This document shows positions 23,406 to 32,864 of a DNA stretch of 64,000 nt, in pieces. The position numbers were made by a program, and so were the translations under genes. The notes below the pieces were generated by a model that was given only the letters and a program-made list of their open reading frames with translations, was not told the origin of the DNA and ran no database searches. Origin of the DNA: Narthecium ossifragum (lineage: Eukaryota; Streptophyta; Magnoliopsida; Dioscoreales; Nartheciaceae); contig OY986966.1 of the NCBI GenBank assembly GCA_963920575.1, forward strand, positions 28,344,581-28,408,580. The letters run 5' to 3'. Positions within the stretch are counted from its first letter, which is position 1, and every line of letters starts with the position of its first letter.

Positions 23406-26400
23406 GAAATTAAGAACTAGATTTACTTCAAGGTTGATAAATCGAGTAAATTAATCTGATATATTGAAACTTATAATGTATACTCAGATCAGAGAGCAAA
23501 CACACAGAGACATAGATAGATTCACTTGTAGATTCCTCGAACTTGAGGCCATGCAGCGTCTAACTCTGATAGATCTCTCATATTTCTCACTGCCTTTTGA
23601 GCTGAAAGACATGAGCTGCATGCAAGTACTGTTTGGCCATCTTCGTTTTCAAAAATGGCCGACATCCCATTCGTACTTTTCAGAGAGGATTAACAAGGGA
23701 TAAGAACAACGTTTACACAGCCTCACGGCGGGATGCCATGATATTAATTGGCCATGATGGCCTGGCCAACTAACTTAACTTTTGTTACCCGAAAAAATAA
23801 CAAAAATAGAATGCTTCGATGATGGGCGCGTGGTCGACGGACACTTGATGTGTGTCAATCGTGGAGAAGATCAGAATGATGATGGATTTTACCGTGCCTC
23901 AATTAAGAGGACTTTTGGAAGTTCTAAATTTAAGTCTATGGTTGTGACTACTCCTATGGAAGGTTGGAGATTACTCCAACTCATAGATAGATTAATGACT
24001 ACTCCTACTCCTATGTAGAGTAAGGCTATGTTACTCATATGTAAAAAGAGTGTTGGTTATGCTACTCCTAGGTAAAAAGAACAGTACATTACTCCTAGGT
24101 AGAAGAAGAAGCAATAAATAATTCATTGATAGAGTTGTGTTCGGTTCGTGTTACAATCCTCTTTTTCAATCATCCATTTATACAACCTCTCGAAAGCAAC
24201 TTCCCATGATCCCATGACATCTAACGGTTGCTCTTCATGTTGCCCGTCATGAACTCCTATGATTGTTCCATGACTTCTGATGATTGCCCTCCATGATCTG
24301 TGATAGTTGAGCCCCACTACGTCCCGATTTTGATCCACATCTTGATCATCAAAATATGTCAATTTTTGACCGTAACACCTTTCTAAACTGAAGATACTAG
24401 CATGGAGGCCCACAAATCTCTGTCTAGGCATCTTATTGTCCCCGGATGGTACACCTCGTCTCATTCCTTAATTTAATTGAAGAGTGGCTCCGGTAACATA
24501 TGCCTTCAGATATGGACTAATGAGCAAGGCAACCATGAGCTGAAACTGCCCAGGCTAGTTGTATATTAGTTCCCCCCATCATATGACTGACACTAGATTG
24601 CCTTACTGCATGAATGATAATGATTTCCTTAGTTCCATTATTTCAAGATACACCATTGGTCAAGTTATGTAAACTCCGGCCTCCGGGTTACCATTGCATC
24701 TTTGGAGGACCTTAATGAAGATCGGTGAGGCCTGCCAAACTGAAAGCAACCCAAAAGGTGGCGGACCACTTACCATGTGTTAGATACGGGGTCCTCTTCG
24801 TCTTCGATAAGATTGGTTGGAAACATCGAAAGAGGTTATAAATTTAGGAAGATTTGTCAAATAATCTTTTATTAGAGACTAATTTGTTATTTAATCTCAT
24901 ATAAAAGATCTTAAGTATTTTAATACTATTATATCCTATTTTTATATATATCATCCCCAATCCCCTTCCACTTTTACTACCGTTAAAAAGTTTCGGTATT
25001 AAATAGTACGAAGAATGCTCAATGTTTCCGATGGAGTGACGGTGACCAAGTTGTTGGATCAAGTTTAAATAGATAGATAGCTATTAAATAGATAGCTATC
25101 TATTTATAAAAAGTTTATAAAAAGTTTATCAAGTTGTTGGATCAAGTTTATAAAAAGTTTCGGTATTAAATAGATAGCCAGCGCATCTATGACATGGCCC
25201 TCTCAAGGTTTCATATGTTTTAGAGGGGACCAAGTTGTTGGATCCAGGTACTGCTTAATTATGTAGCTGGCACATCATTTAAACATGAGTTAGTGGCGTG
25301 GGACTTCTCTATGATAGGTTTGGTCGATCAGAGAATTGTCGCCGGTCTTTTTTTTTACTTTTTTACCGGTCAAGCTAACACAATTGTCCGTAAATATTTT
25401 CCTAGGACAGTGTACCTACCGGTGAATAATTTTTGAAAAAAAAAAAGATTTATATACATGTCATGTATATGTACATAACCTATGTGATTAGTCATTATTT
25501 TTTTACTTAATAACATCACTATGGAGTTGGATGTTAATCATGTGAGGATATACCCCAGTCGAAGTCCACAATTTTTTAACCCAACCGTAGCTGCAACCTA
25601 GGCCTGATGGGTACATACATAGTGGTACCACCCTACGTTTAAAAGGCCCTTGGACTGGGCCCACATAGAGGTGTCGTTGGGTGGCAACTAGAATGGAAAC
25701 TATTGATGCGCATGCGCATAGATGATTAGATGGATGGATGCTACATAGATATATAGAACTTGGGTGAATCGAATCACTCTCATTCTGATCTTGCTGCTGT
25801 TGAGAAGAAGGCGGATGCGTCCTGTTGTGGGTGGCCGAGCTGGGATTGCTGTGATGTGATATGTTGGAACCTGAGGATGGAGGTTGTGGCTGGGAGTTCC
25901 CTGAAGGCAGAGATGTCGTGGGTGTACGTACGTCCATGATTGATGCTGAGCTTAATTTGCTGCTCTTGAGAAGGCGCTGCTTGAGGGGGGCTAATTAATG
26001 GCGTAGCTGATCGATGAACTGGCGCGACAGGCACGAGAGGGCGCGGATACAGTCGGTTATGGTGTCGTGAACACCTAGCCACCTACCTGGTCACTCCGCA
26101 GATGATGTTATTGTGGTGGACGGATAAGATCGAGGATGAGGATTGAGGAGATTCTATTTATCTCTCTTTTTGTACGTTTTTCATCAGCTTCGGTTTAATT
26201 TATCAAAAAAATAAAAAATCACTCTCATTCTCACTAGATCTAACGCACGCTACCCTAATCCTCGATTAGGCCTCTATGGCTTGGTTTGTTGCATGCTAGC
26301 TTAGGATCTTGGTTGCTTTGTAGATTTCATGGCTTCCTGATGATGTTCTTCTCTTCTCGTTGCTCTCTTTGTTTGGATCTATGGGTCTTGATGGATTTTT

Positions 26401-26484
26401 ATGAGATTTCTTCTCTTTTTTTTGGTTTTTGATGGATTTTGATGTTGTTAAGTTGGGATTTCCTCTTATGCTATGATACCAAAC
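23406..26484. other. Intergenic DNA, no supported gene
   Basis: About 3 kb between the LINE and an LTR-type remnant. The longest frames (24123-24464 and 25503-25937, minus) show no domain. Local direct repeats around 24980-25180 reuse AAAGTTTCGGTATTAAATAG and CAAGTTGTTGGATCAAGTTT. Short TACTCCTA repeats lie at about 23940-24110. Confidence 0.5.
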
Positions 26485-26528
26485 TGTCACGTTTCGATCT
26501 AAATGAGTTTTCTGGATCGGATGTGACA
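26280..26528 (-). mobile_element. Remnant of a very short LTR element (TRIM/SMART-like)
   Basis: On the minus strand a 44-bp segment (26528-26485) starts TGTCACATCC and ends GTGACA. It is followed three bases later by TGGTATCATAGC (26481-26470), which resembles an initiator-Met-tRNA primer-binding site. That is the order LTR then PBS. I find no second LTR, so this is a fragment at best. The left limit is arbitrary. Confidence 0.4.
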
Positions 26529-27054
26529 ATTCATCTTAGATATGTCATAATTATAACTGCTGTTATTATATAACGTAATTGATGAAGCATCATCCATGGG
26601 GATGGGGGATATATAATTTATGGGCATTATTTGTCATTGATATGATGCATTAGCTGCCAACTAGTGGCGTCCGAAGCTGGTTACAGGCTCAACCACTTCC
26701 ATTTAAAATTTTGGTAGCTTAACCGATCGACTAGGCCCAAACCCATTGGTAAAAATAGTAATTTAACATGCAAGTGTTTTAGACTTGTCTATTTAGTGAT
26801 AACATTTGAGACCTTACCTTGGGTATGGAAGTCACATATATATGCAACAAGCACACATTAGTCAACCTGCATAGAATCAAGTCCATATGTAGTGCATTTG
26901 TTATTAACTTAAAGCTATGCAAAAAAGGATGATTTGGAGTCGTGCGCTGACCACATTCTATGGTTGACCTATATATCTATCTAGAACCATTTTTAATAAT
27001 GCACGCGATTCCAATATACTCGGTTCACGGCTCGAGTGCCGACCTTACTACGCC
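26529..27054. other. Intergenic DNA left of the copia element
   Basis: No gene or clear repeat. Confidence 0.5.
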
Positions 27055-27059
27055 CATAC

Positions 27060-27447
27060 TATTGAGTTTGTGAAGCCAGATCATGCCGGACCCGACCATG
27101 ACCCACTACGCAGAGTTGACGGGGTCCGAGGCAGCGCCCCGGCGGGGATCGACCTGCCCGGTCAGGTCGCGGGGTCCAGGGGCAGCGCCCCCGGAACAAA
27201 AATGGATTTGTAGATCTGTTGATAGGGATAGTTTATGTAATTTTCTATACCCTATGTGCCGAAACCCTAGGATATGAGGGTTTGTACGGGCAGCCGTCAT
27301 ATGTAACTTGTAATCTGGCTCTTTGCCTCTGAGATAGTGAAAACCTCCAGCGACTCCGTGGACGTAGCCCTATTCTGGGGTGAATCACGTAAATCTTGTG
27401 TCTGTGATTGTTTGCTTCTTCTTCCTCCTCTCCTCTAGATCCTAACA
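27060..27447 (+). repeat. 5' LTR of the copia element
   Basis: Begins TATTGAGTTTG where the 3' LTR begins TGTTGAGTTTG, so the canonical TG has mutated to TA. It ends CCTAACA. Confidence 0.95.
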
Positions 27448-27479
27448 AGTGGTATCAGAGCTCGGGTTCAGTGGGAGCG

Positions 27480-28604
27480 ATGGCGGAAGAAGGAAAGGTG
27501 AAGATCGAGAAGTTCAATGGGCAGAACTTCGGATTTTGGAAGATGCAGATGGAGGATTACCTTTATCAAAAGGATCTCTATCAACCTCTTACAGGAAGGA
27601 AGCCGGATGATATGGAGGATGATGATTGGGCGATTCTTGATAGAAAAGCCCTAGGTGCGATCCGTCTCACGTTGGCCGCGTCCGTAGCGTTCAACATCTC
27701 GAAGCAGAAGACGACTGCAGATCTGATGGCAGCCCTCTCGAAGATGTACGAGAAACCTTCTGCGTCGAACAAGGTTTTTCTGATGAAAAGATTGTTCAAC
27801 ATGAAGATGTCTGATGGTGGTAGCGTGGCTCAATACGTGAACGAGTTCAACACAATCATTGCTCAGTTGGAATCCGTAGATATTGTCTTCGATAGCGAGA
27901 TCAGGGCTCTTGTGATCTTGTCTGGATTACCTGAAAGCTGGGGTGGCTTGGTAATGGCTGTGAGCAACTCATCGGAGTCAGGAAAGTTAGATTTTGATGA
28001 TGTCGTTGGTGTTCTTTTGAGCGAAGAGGCACACAGGAAATCATCGGGGCTTTTGGAGGAGACATCTGGGAGTGCTTTGAATATAGAAGAAAGAGGTAGA
28101 TCGTCAAAGAGGTGGAGCAAAAATAATCATGGTAGATCGAAGTCTAGAAACAAGAGCAAGTCGAGACCTCCCCAGGGAAAGGGAGATGGTTGCTGGCATT
28201 GTGGGAAGAAAGGACACTTCCGGCGAGATTGCAGAGATCGCAAGAAGCAATCAGAGAACGTTAATGATACGGTAAACGTTTCTGATGATGGTTGTGATGC
28301 TTTAATCCTTTCTTTAGATAATCGATCTGAATCATGGATTATAGATTCTGGAGCTTCTTTTCATGCTACCTCGAATATGAAATTTCTAAATAATTATGTG
28401 AAGGGAAATTTCGGTAATGTTTATCTTGGTGATGATGAGCCTTGTAGTATTGTTGGCAAAGGTGAAGTACGGATGAAGCTTTTAGATGGAACTGAACTGA
28501 AATTGAAGGATGTAAGACATGTTCCAGATCTCAAGAGAAATCTTATTTCAGTTGGTCAACTCGCAGAATCAGGGTTGAAGACAAGCTTCACCAATACTTC
28601 ATAG
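27480..28604 (+). CDS. Copia gag plus protease region
   Basis: The ATG at 27480 (MAEEGKVKIEKFNGQNFGFW) opens the gag domain, which packages element RNA. A CCHC zinc knuckle (CWHCGKKGHFRRDC) is followed by the aspartic protease motif WIIDSGASFHAT. The frame stops at TAG 28602-28604, and pol continues immediately in the same frame. In related elements a Trp is usual at this place, so the stop is probably TGG to TAG. This would truncate the polyprotein after the protease. Confidence 0.93.
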   Translation: MAEEGKVKIEKFNGQNFGFWKMQMEDYLYQKDLYQPLTGRKPDDMEDDDWAILDRKALGAIRLTLAASVAFNISKQKTTADLMAALSKMYEKPSASNKVFLMKRLFNMKMSDGGSVAQYVNEFNTIIAQLESVDIVFDSEIRALVILSGLPESWGGLVMAVSNSSESGKLDFDDVVGVLLSEEAHRKSSGLLEETSGSALNIEERGRSSKRWSKNNHGRSKSRNKSKSRPPQGKGDGCWHCGKKGHFRRDCRDRKKQSENVNDTVNVSDDGCDALILSLDNRSESWIIDSGASFHATSNMKFLNNYVKGNFGNVYLGDDEPCSIVGKGEVRMKLLDGTELKLKDVRHVPDLKRNLISVGQLAESGLKTSFTNTS

Positions 28605-31355
28605 AAGATGATCAATGGAGCTATGGTTGTTGCTCAGGGTAAGAAAGAAGGAACTCTTTATGTCGCTTCTGGTACTAACCATTCTATCTCAGTTGCATCA
28701 TCAGGTGTGGATGCGAGCACATGGCATTGCAGACTTGGACATATGAGTGAAAAGGGAATGCATATGATGCTCTCGAAAGGGAAACTACCTGACTTGAAAT
28801 CAGTTGATTTGGATTTATGTGAAGACTGCATCTATGGGAAGCAGAGGAAGGTCAGTTTCTCAAAGGTTGGAAGGACGCCCAAGGCAGAAAAATTGGAGCT
28901 TGTGCACACCGATGTTTGGGGTCCAGCCAAGGTATCTTCTGTTGGAAACTCACTCTATTTTGTCACTTTCATTGATGACGCTAGTAGAAAGCTTTGGGTT
29001 TATTTTTTGAAACATAAATCTGAGGTATTTAATGTTTTCAAGAAGTGGAAAGCTTTGGTTGAGAATGAGGCAGGTACAAAGTTGAAATGTCTCAGATCGG
29101 ACAATGGAGGTGAATATTGCAGTGATGAGTTTGAGGAGTACTGTGCAGAAAATGGAATCAAGAGACAGAAGACCGTTCCAAGAACTCCGCAGCAAAATGG
29201 CGTCGCTGAGAGAATGAATAGAACCATTATGGAGCGTGCCAGAAGTATGAGAATTCATGCTGGATTGCCAAAACAGTTCTGGGCGGATGCTGTGAGTACC
29301 GCGGTTTACCTGATAAACAGAGGCCCTTCGGTTGCACTAGACTATGGACTGCCAGAAGAAGCTTGGACAGGAAAGGAGGTAACCTTGTCACATCTTAAAG
29401 TTTTTGGATGCACTTCATATGTTCATGTTGACTCTGCTGATAGATCCAAGCTAGATCCTAAGTCTAGAAAATGCAGTTTCATTGGATATGGTGTTGATAA
29501 TTTTGGTTATCGTTTTTATGATCATGAGAATAGAAAAATTATCAGGAGCAGGGATGTTATATTCAATGAAAAGGTTATGTATAAGGATTGGAATAATCAG
29601 ATTGAAAAGGATGTGGAACCTGATTATGTTGAAATAGAGGAGATCAATGATGGTAGTATGGTTAAATCAAAAGCAGTGGAAGAACAGGTAGAACAGGAAG
29701 AACCGCAAACTCCTCCTATTGCGGTTAGAAGAATGAGAAGAGTCATTAGACCTCCTTCACATTACTCTCCTTCTTTGCATTATCTATTACTAACTGATAA
29801 TGATGAACCTGAAAGTTATGAAGAAGCCTTGCAGGTCGACGCCCAAAGAAAATGGAAGTTGGCCATGGATGATGAAATGAAGTCTCTTGCGGCAAATCAG
29901 ACATGGGATTTGGTTGAGCTGCCTGAAGGGAAGAAGGCTTTACACAACAAATGGGTCTACAGACTGAAAGGAGAGAGTGATGGATCGAAACGATACAAGG
30001 CAAGGTTAGTTGTTAAAGGTTTCGAGCAGAAGGCAGGTATTGACTATACTGAGATATTTGCTCCTGTTGTTAAATTGACTACCATAAGATCTGTCTTGAG
30101 TATTGTGGCTGTAGAGAATTTACATCTTGAACAATTAGATGTAAAGACAGCTTTTCTACATGGAAATTTGGAAGAGGACATTTATATGCATCAGCCACGG
30201 GGATATATTACAGCAGGGGAAGAGAAGCTTGTATGCAAATTGAAGAAAAGCTTGTATGGTTTAAAGCAGGCACCAAGGCAATGGTATATCAGATTTGATG
30301 GGTTTATGAGTACCAATGGATACAAGAGATGTCATTCTGATCACTGCTGTTATTTCAAGAATTTTAAGAGCTCCTATATTATATTGCTCTTGTATGTGGA
30401 TGACATGTTGGTTGCAGGATCCGACATGAAAGAGATTTCAAACTTGAAGAAGGCGCTCTCAAAGGAGTTTGAAATGAAGGATTTAGGTGCTGCAAACCAA
30501 ATCCTTGGGATGAGGATTAGCAGAGACAGAGCGAAAGGAAAATTGAAGTTGTCGCAGGCTGAATATATTGAGAAGGTACTTAAGAGATTTAATATGGATA
30601 ATGCTACTCCTGTTCGTACACCATTGGCAGGTCATTTCAAACTATCTGCAACACAAGGCGCGACGACAGAGGATGAGTGGGAGTACATGTCCAAGGTACC
30701 GTATGCATCAGCAGTTGGGAGTTTAATGTATGCTATGGTCTGCACGAGACCAGATATTGCTCATGCAGTGGGAGTAGTGAGCAGGTTTATGACCAACCCA
30801 GGAAAGGAGCATTGGAGTGCCGTAAAGTGGATTCTTAGATATCTAAAAGGTACTACAGGTATGGCTCTGTGCTTTGGAGGGTCAGACATTAAATTACATG
30901 GATATGTTGATGCCGATCTAGCAGGTGACATGGATAGCAGGAAGAGCACTACTGGTTATGTGTTTACATTGGGTGCTGGTGCAGTAAGCTGGGTCTCAAG
31001 ATTGCAGAAGATAGTTTCCCTTTCAACAACAGAAGCTGAGTATACAGCAATGGCAGAGGCTTGCAAGGAGATGATATGGCTTCAGACCTTCATGAAAGAG
31101 TTAGGTAAAGAGCAAGTTAATTGTAGACTATACAGTGATAGTCAGAGTGCAATTCATCTTGCAAAGAATTCAGCATATCATTCCAGAACGAAGCATATTG
31201 ACATCAGGTATCACTTCATACGATCACTTCTGGAAGATGGGAAAGTTGTTCTTGAGAAGATCCACACTAGTAAAAATCCTGCAGATATGTTAACCAAGAT
31301 GGTTACGATAGAGAAGCTGAACATCTGTTCAGTTTCTCTTGGTCTTCAAGCTTGA
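28605..31355 (+). CDS. Copia pol: integrase, reverse transcriptase, RNase H
   Basis: In frame with gag after the stop. The domains in order are: GAG-pre-integrase with WHCRLGHMSEKGM and a CXXC (CEDC); integrase core with HTDVWGP, the RSDNGGEY Asp, and QQNGVAERMNRTI; reverse transcriptase with FAPVVKLTTIR and the catalytic LLYVDDMLVAG; RNase H with DADLAGDMDSRKSTTGY, STTEAEYTA and TKHIDIRYHFIR. It ends at TGA 31353-31355, about 100 bp before the 3' LTR. All catalytic residues I can check are present. Translation from its own start is not expected, so expression would depend on passing the TAG. Confidence 0.95.
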   Translation, partial: KMINGAMVVAQGKKEGTLYVASGTNHSISVASSGVDASTWHCRLGHMSEKGMHMMLSKGKLPDLKSVDLDLCEDCIYGKQRKVSFSKVGRTPKAEKLELVHTDVWGPAKVSSVGNSLYFVTFIDDASRKLWVYFLKHKSEVFNVFKKWKALVENEAGTKLKCLRSDNGGEYCSDEFEEYCAENGIKRQKTVPRTPQQNGVAERMNRTIMERARSMRIHAGLPKQFWADAVSTAVYLINRGPSVALDYGLPEEAWTGKEVTLSHLKVFGCTSYVHVDSADRSKLDPKSRKCSFIGYGVDNFGYRFYDHENRKIIRSRDVIFNEKVMYKDWNNQIEKDVEPDYVEIEEINDGSMVKSKAVEEQVEQEEPQTPPIAVRRMRRVIRPPSHYSPSLHYLLLTDNDEPESYEEALQVDAQRKWKLAMDDEMKSLAANQTWDLVELPEGKKALHNKWVYRLKGESDGSKRYKARLVVKGFEQKAGIDYTEIFAPVVKLTTIRSVLSIVAVENLHLEQLDVKTAFLHGNLEEDIYMHQPRGYITAGEEKLVCKLKKSLYGLKQAPRQWYIRFDGFMSTNGYKRCHSDHCCYFKNFKSSYIILLLYVDDMLVAGSDMKEISNLKKALSKEFEMKDLGAANQILGMRISRDRAKGKLKLSQAEYIEKVLKRFNMDNATPVRTPLAGHFKLSATQGATTEDEWEYMSKVPYASAVGSLMYAMVCTRPDIAHAVGVVSRFMTNPGKEHWSAVKWILRYLKGTTGMALCFGGSDIKLHGYVDADLAGDMDSRKSTTGYVFTLGAGAVSWVSRLQKIVSLSTTEAEYTAMAEACKEMIWLQTFMKELGKEQVNCRLYSDSQSAIHLAKNSAYHSRTKHIDIRYHFIRSLLEDGKVVLEKIHTSKNPADMLTKMVTIEKLNICSVSLGLQA

Positions 31356-31458
31356 AGATGGAGGCATGAGTCGCTGTGAGTGCTTATATAATTTTTTTTT
31401 TGAGCAAATGAAGCTGATTGAAGCAGGTTCCTTTTAATCAGTCTCCAAGTGGGAGAAT

Positions 31459-31846
31459 TGTTGAGTTTGTGGAGCCTGATCATGTCGGACCCGACCATGA
31501 CCCACTACGCAGAGTTGACGGGGTCCGGGGCTGCGCCCCGGCGGGGATCGACCTGCCCGGTCAGGTCGCGGGGTCCAGGGGCAGCGCCCCCGGAACAAAA
31601 ATGGATTTGTAGATCTGTTGATAGGGGTAGTTTATGTAATTTTCTATACCCTATGTGCCGAAACCCTAGGATATGAGGGTTTGTACGGGCAGCCGCCATA
31701 TGTAACTTGTAATCTGGCTCTTTGTCTCTGAGATAGTGAAAACCTCCAGCGACTCCGTGGACGTAGCCCTATTCTGGGGTGAACCACGTAAATCTTGTGT
31801 CTGTGACTGTTTGCTTCTTCTTCCTCCTCTCCTCTAGATCCTAACA
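31459..31846 (+). repeat. 3' LTR of the copia element
   Basis: Starts TGTTGAG and ends CCTAACA, the same length as the 5' LTR. It contains CTATACCCTATG and CATATGTAACTTG blocks conserved with the 5' copy. Confidence 0.95.
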
Positions 31847-31851
31847 CATAC

Positions 31852-32864
31852 CATATAACTATCCACGTACCCCTAACTCGACCTCTTTCTTATTTACAAA
31901 CCTAGAAGCCCTCCCTTCTTAGAAGTCCCAGCACGAGCCCACCCCAGAAGCTCCATCTCTTGCGACACGTTGGCCCTTGCTTGTGTTCACAAACAGTGCC
32001 TTGATTACTTGAACACATATAGCGGACCTAGCTCTCAACACAAGCTAAGGACAGGTTGAACACATCATTGATGCATGTCATGTGTCCAAAACCAATCATT
32101 AGTTATGTGATTCATGAATGTGAGGATGAATATCTATTTAAATAGTTGAATCAGTGACTCTAGTTTCTCATATTATAGTAACATATATATAGCATCCCTA
32201 ATTATACAAAAAGCTTAAGCTGTTAGGAACGGTAGCAGCAGAGTTCTGTTGTAACTTAAGTATGTATCCAGCCTTTAATTGACTCATCTAATAATAATAA
32301 TAATAATAATAAGCTCAAGCTAATAGGAACGGATATATTTGCGATATTGTAGTGTAAGTATTTGCATGATTGATAATTCTTGTTTATAAATGAGTAATGT
32401 ATGGAGGAGAAGACGTTTATAAATGAGTAATGAGTTTTCCTGACTTTTTCCCGGCACATGTTCCTTGTGATGTTTGTTTTCTAACCCCCGGGCTCATCTA
32501 ATCAAAAAAATAAAAAAAAATATCGCCATCACAGCCTTGATAGGAATCACGTCTCACAGAGACGAAATCCACAGCTTTTCGAGATGGATCAATTGCCCCC
32601 AATTATATTATATATAAGCAAGTGGCTAAATATGTTGTGTTGGACCATGTATTAATGTATGTAATTAATGCTGCAAACCTACTTGATTTCGACTTCCGTA
32701 GCAATGAAAACAGCGCATAATTAAAGGTGTCTACTGTTGTTGTAATTCGTCTCAAAGCCGTGCCTTGTTTCACAACTCCATCAGCTATAAATGTGGCTCC
32801 TTTGTTCTTGCTATGTACTCATATGCTTTTAACTAGCTTCCCATATATATCTCCTTAGAAATTA
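31852..32864 (+). promoter_or_regulatory. Upstream region of GPAT copy B
   Basis: No gene. It has an (AAT)n tract at about 32290-32312 and an A-rich tail-like stretch near 32500-32520. A TATA-like CTATAAATG lies at about 32785, some 80 bp before the ATG at 32865. Confidence 0.45.

Larger units (their letters stand above)
27060..31846 (+). mobile_element. Ty1/copia LTR retrotransposon, nearly intact (4787 bp)
   Basis: Two 388-bp LTRs (27060-27447 and 31459-31846) flanked by a 5-bp target duplication CATAC (27055-27059, 31847-31851). The primer-binding site TGGTATCAGAGC (27450-27461) matches initiator Met-tRNA, and a purine-rich tract (AAGTGGGAGAAT) abuts the 3' LTR. The gag-pol frame is continuous except for one in-frame TAG at 28602-28604. 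The order protease, integrase, RT, RNase H defines copia; sequence style is Tnt1/Tork-like. By eye the LTRs differ at about 11 positions (9 transitions), with no indels. Confidence 0.97.

Noticed and set aside
24123..24464. 113-aa minus-strand frame
   Set aside because: It has an ordinary-looking composition but no motif, no splice context and no recognisable relative, so it is not supported as a gene.
25503..26082. Overlapping 144-aa and 100-aa minus-strand frames
   Set aside because: They are Ser/Pro/Gln-rich without domain features; two frames overlap with no clear winner. Treated as chance.
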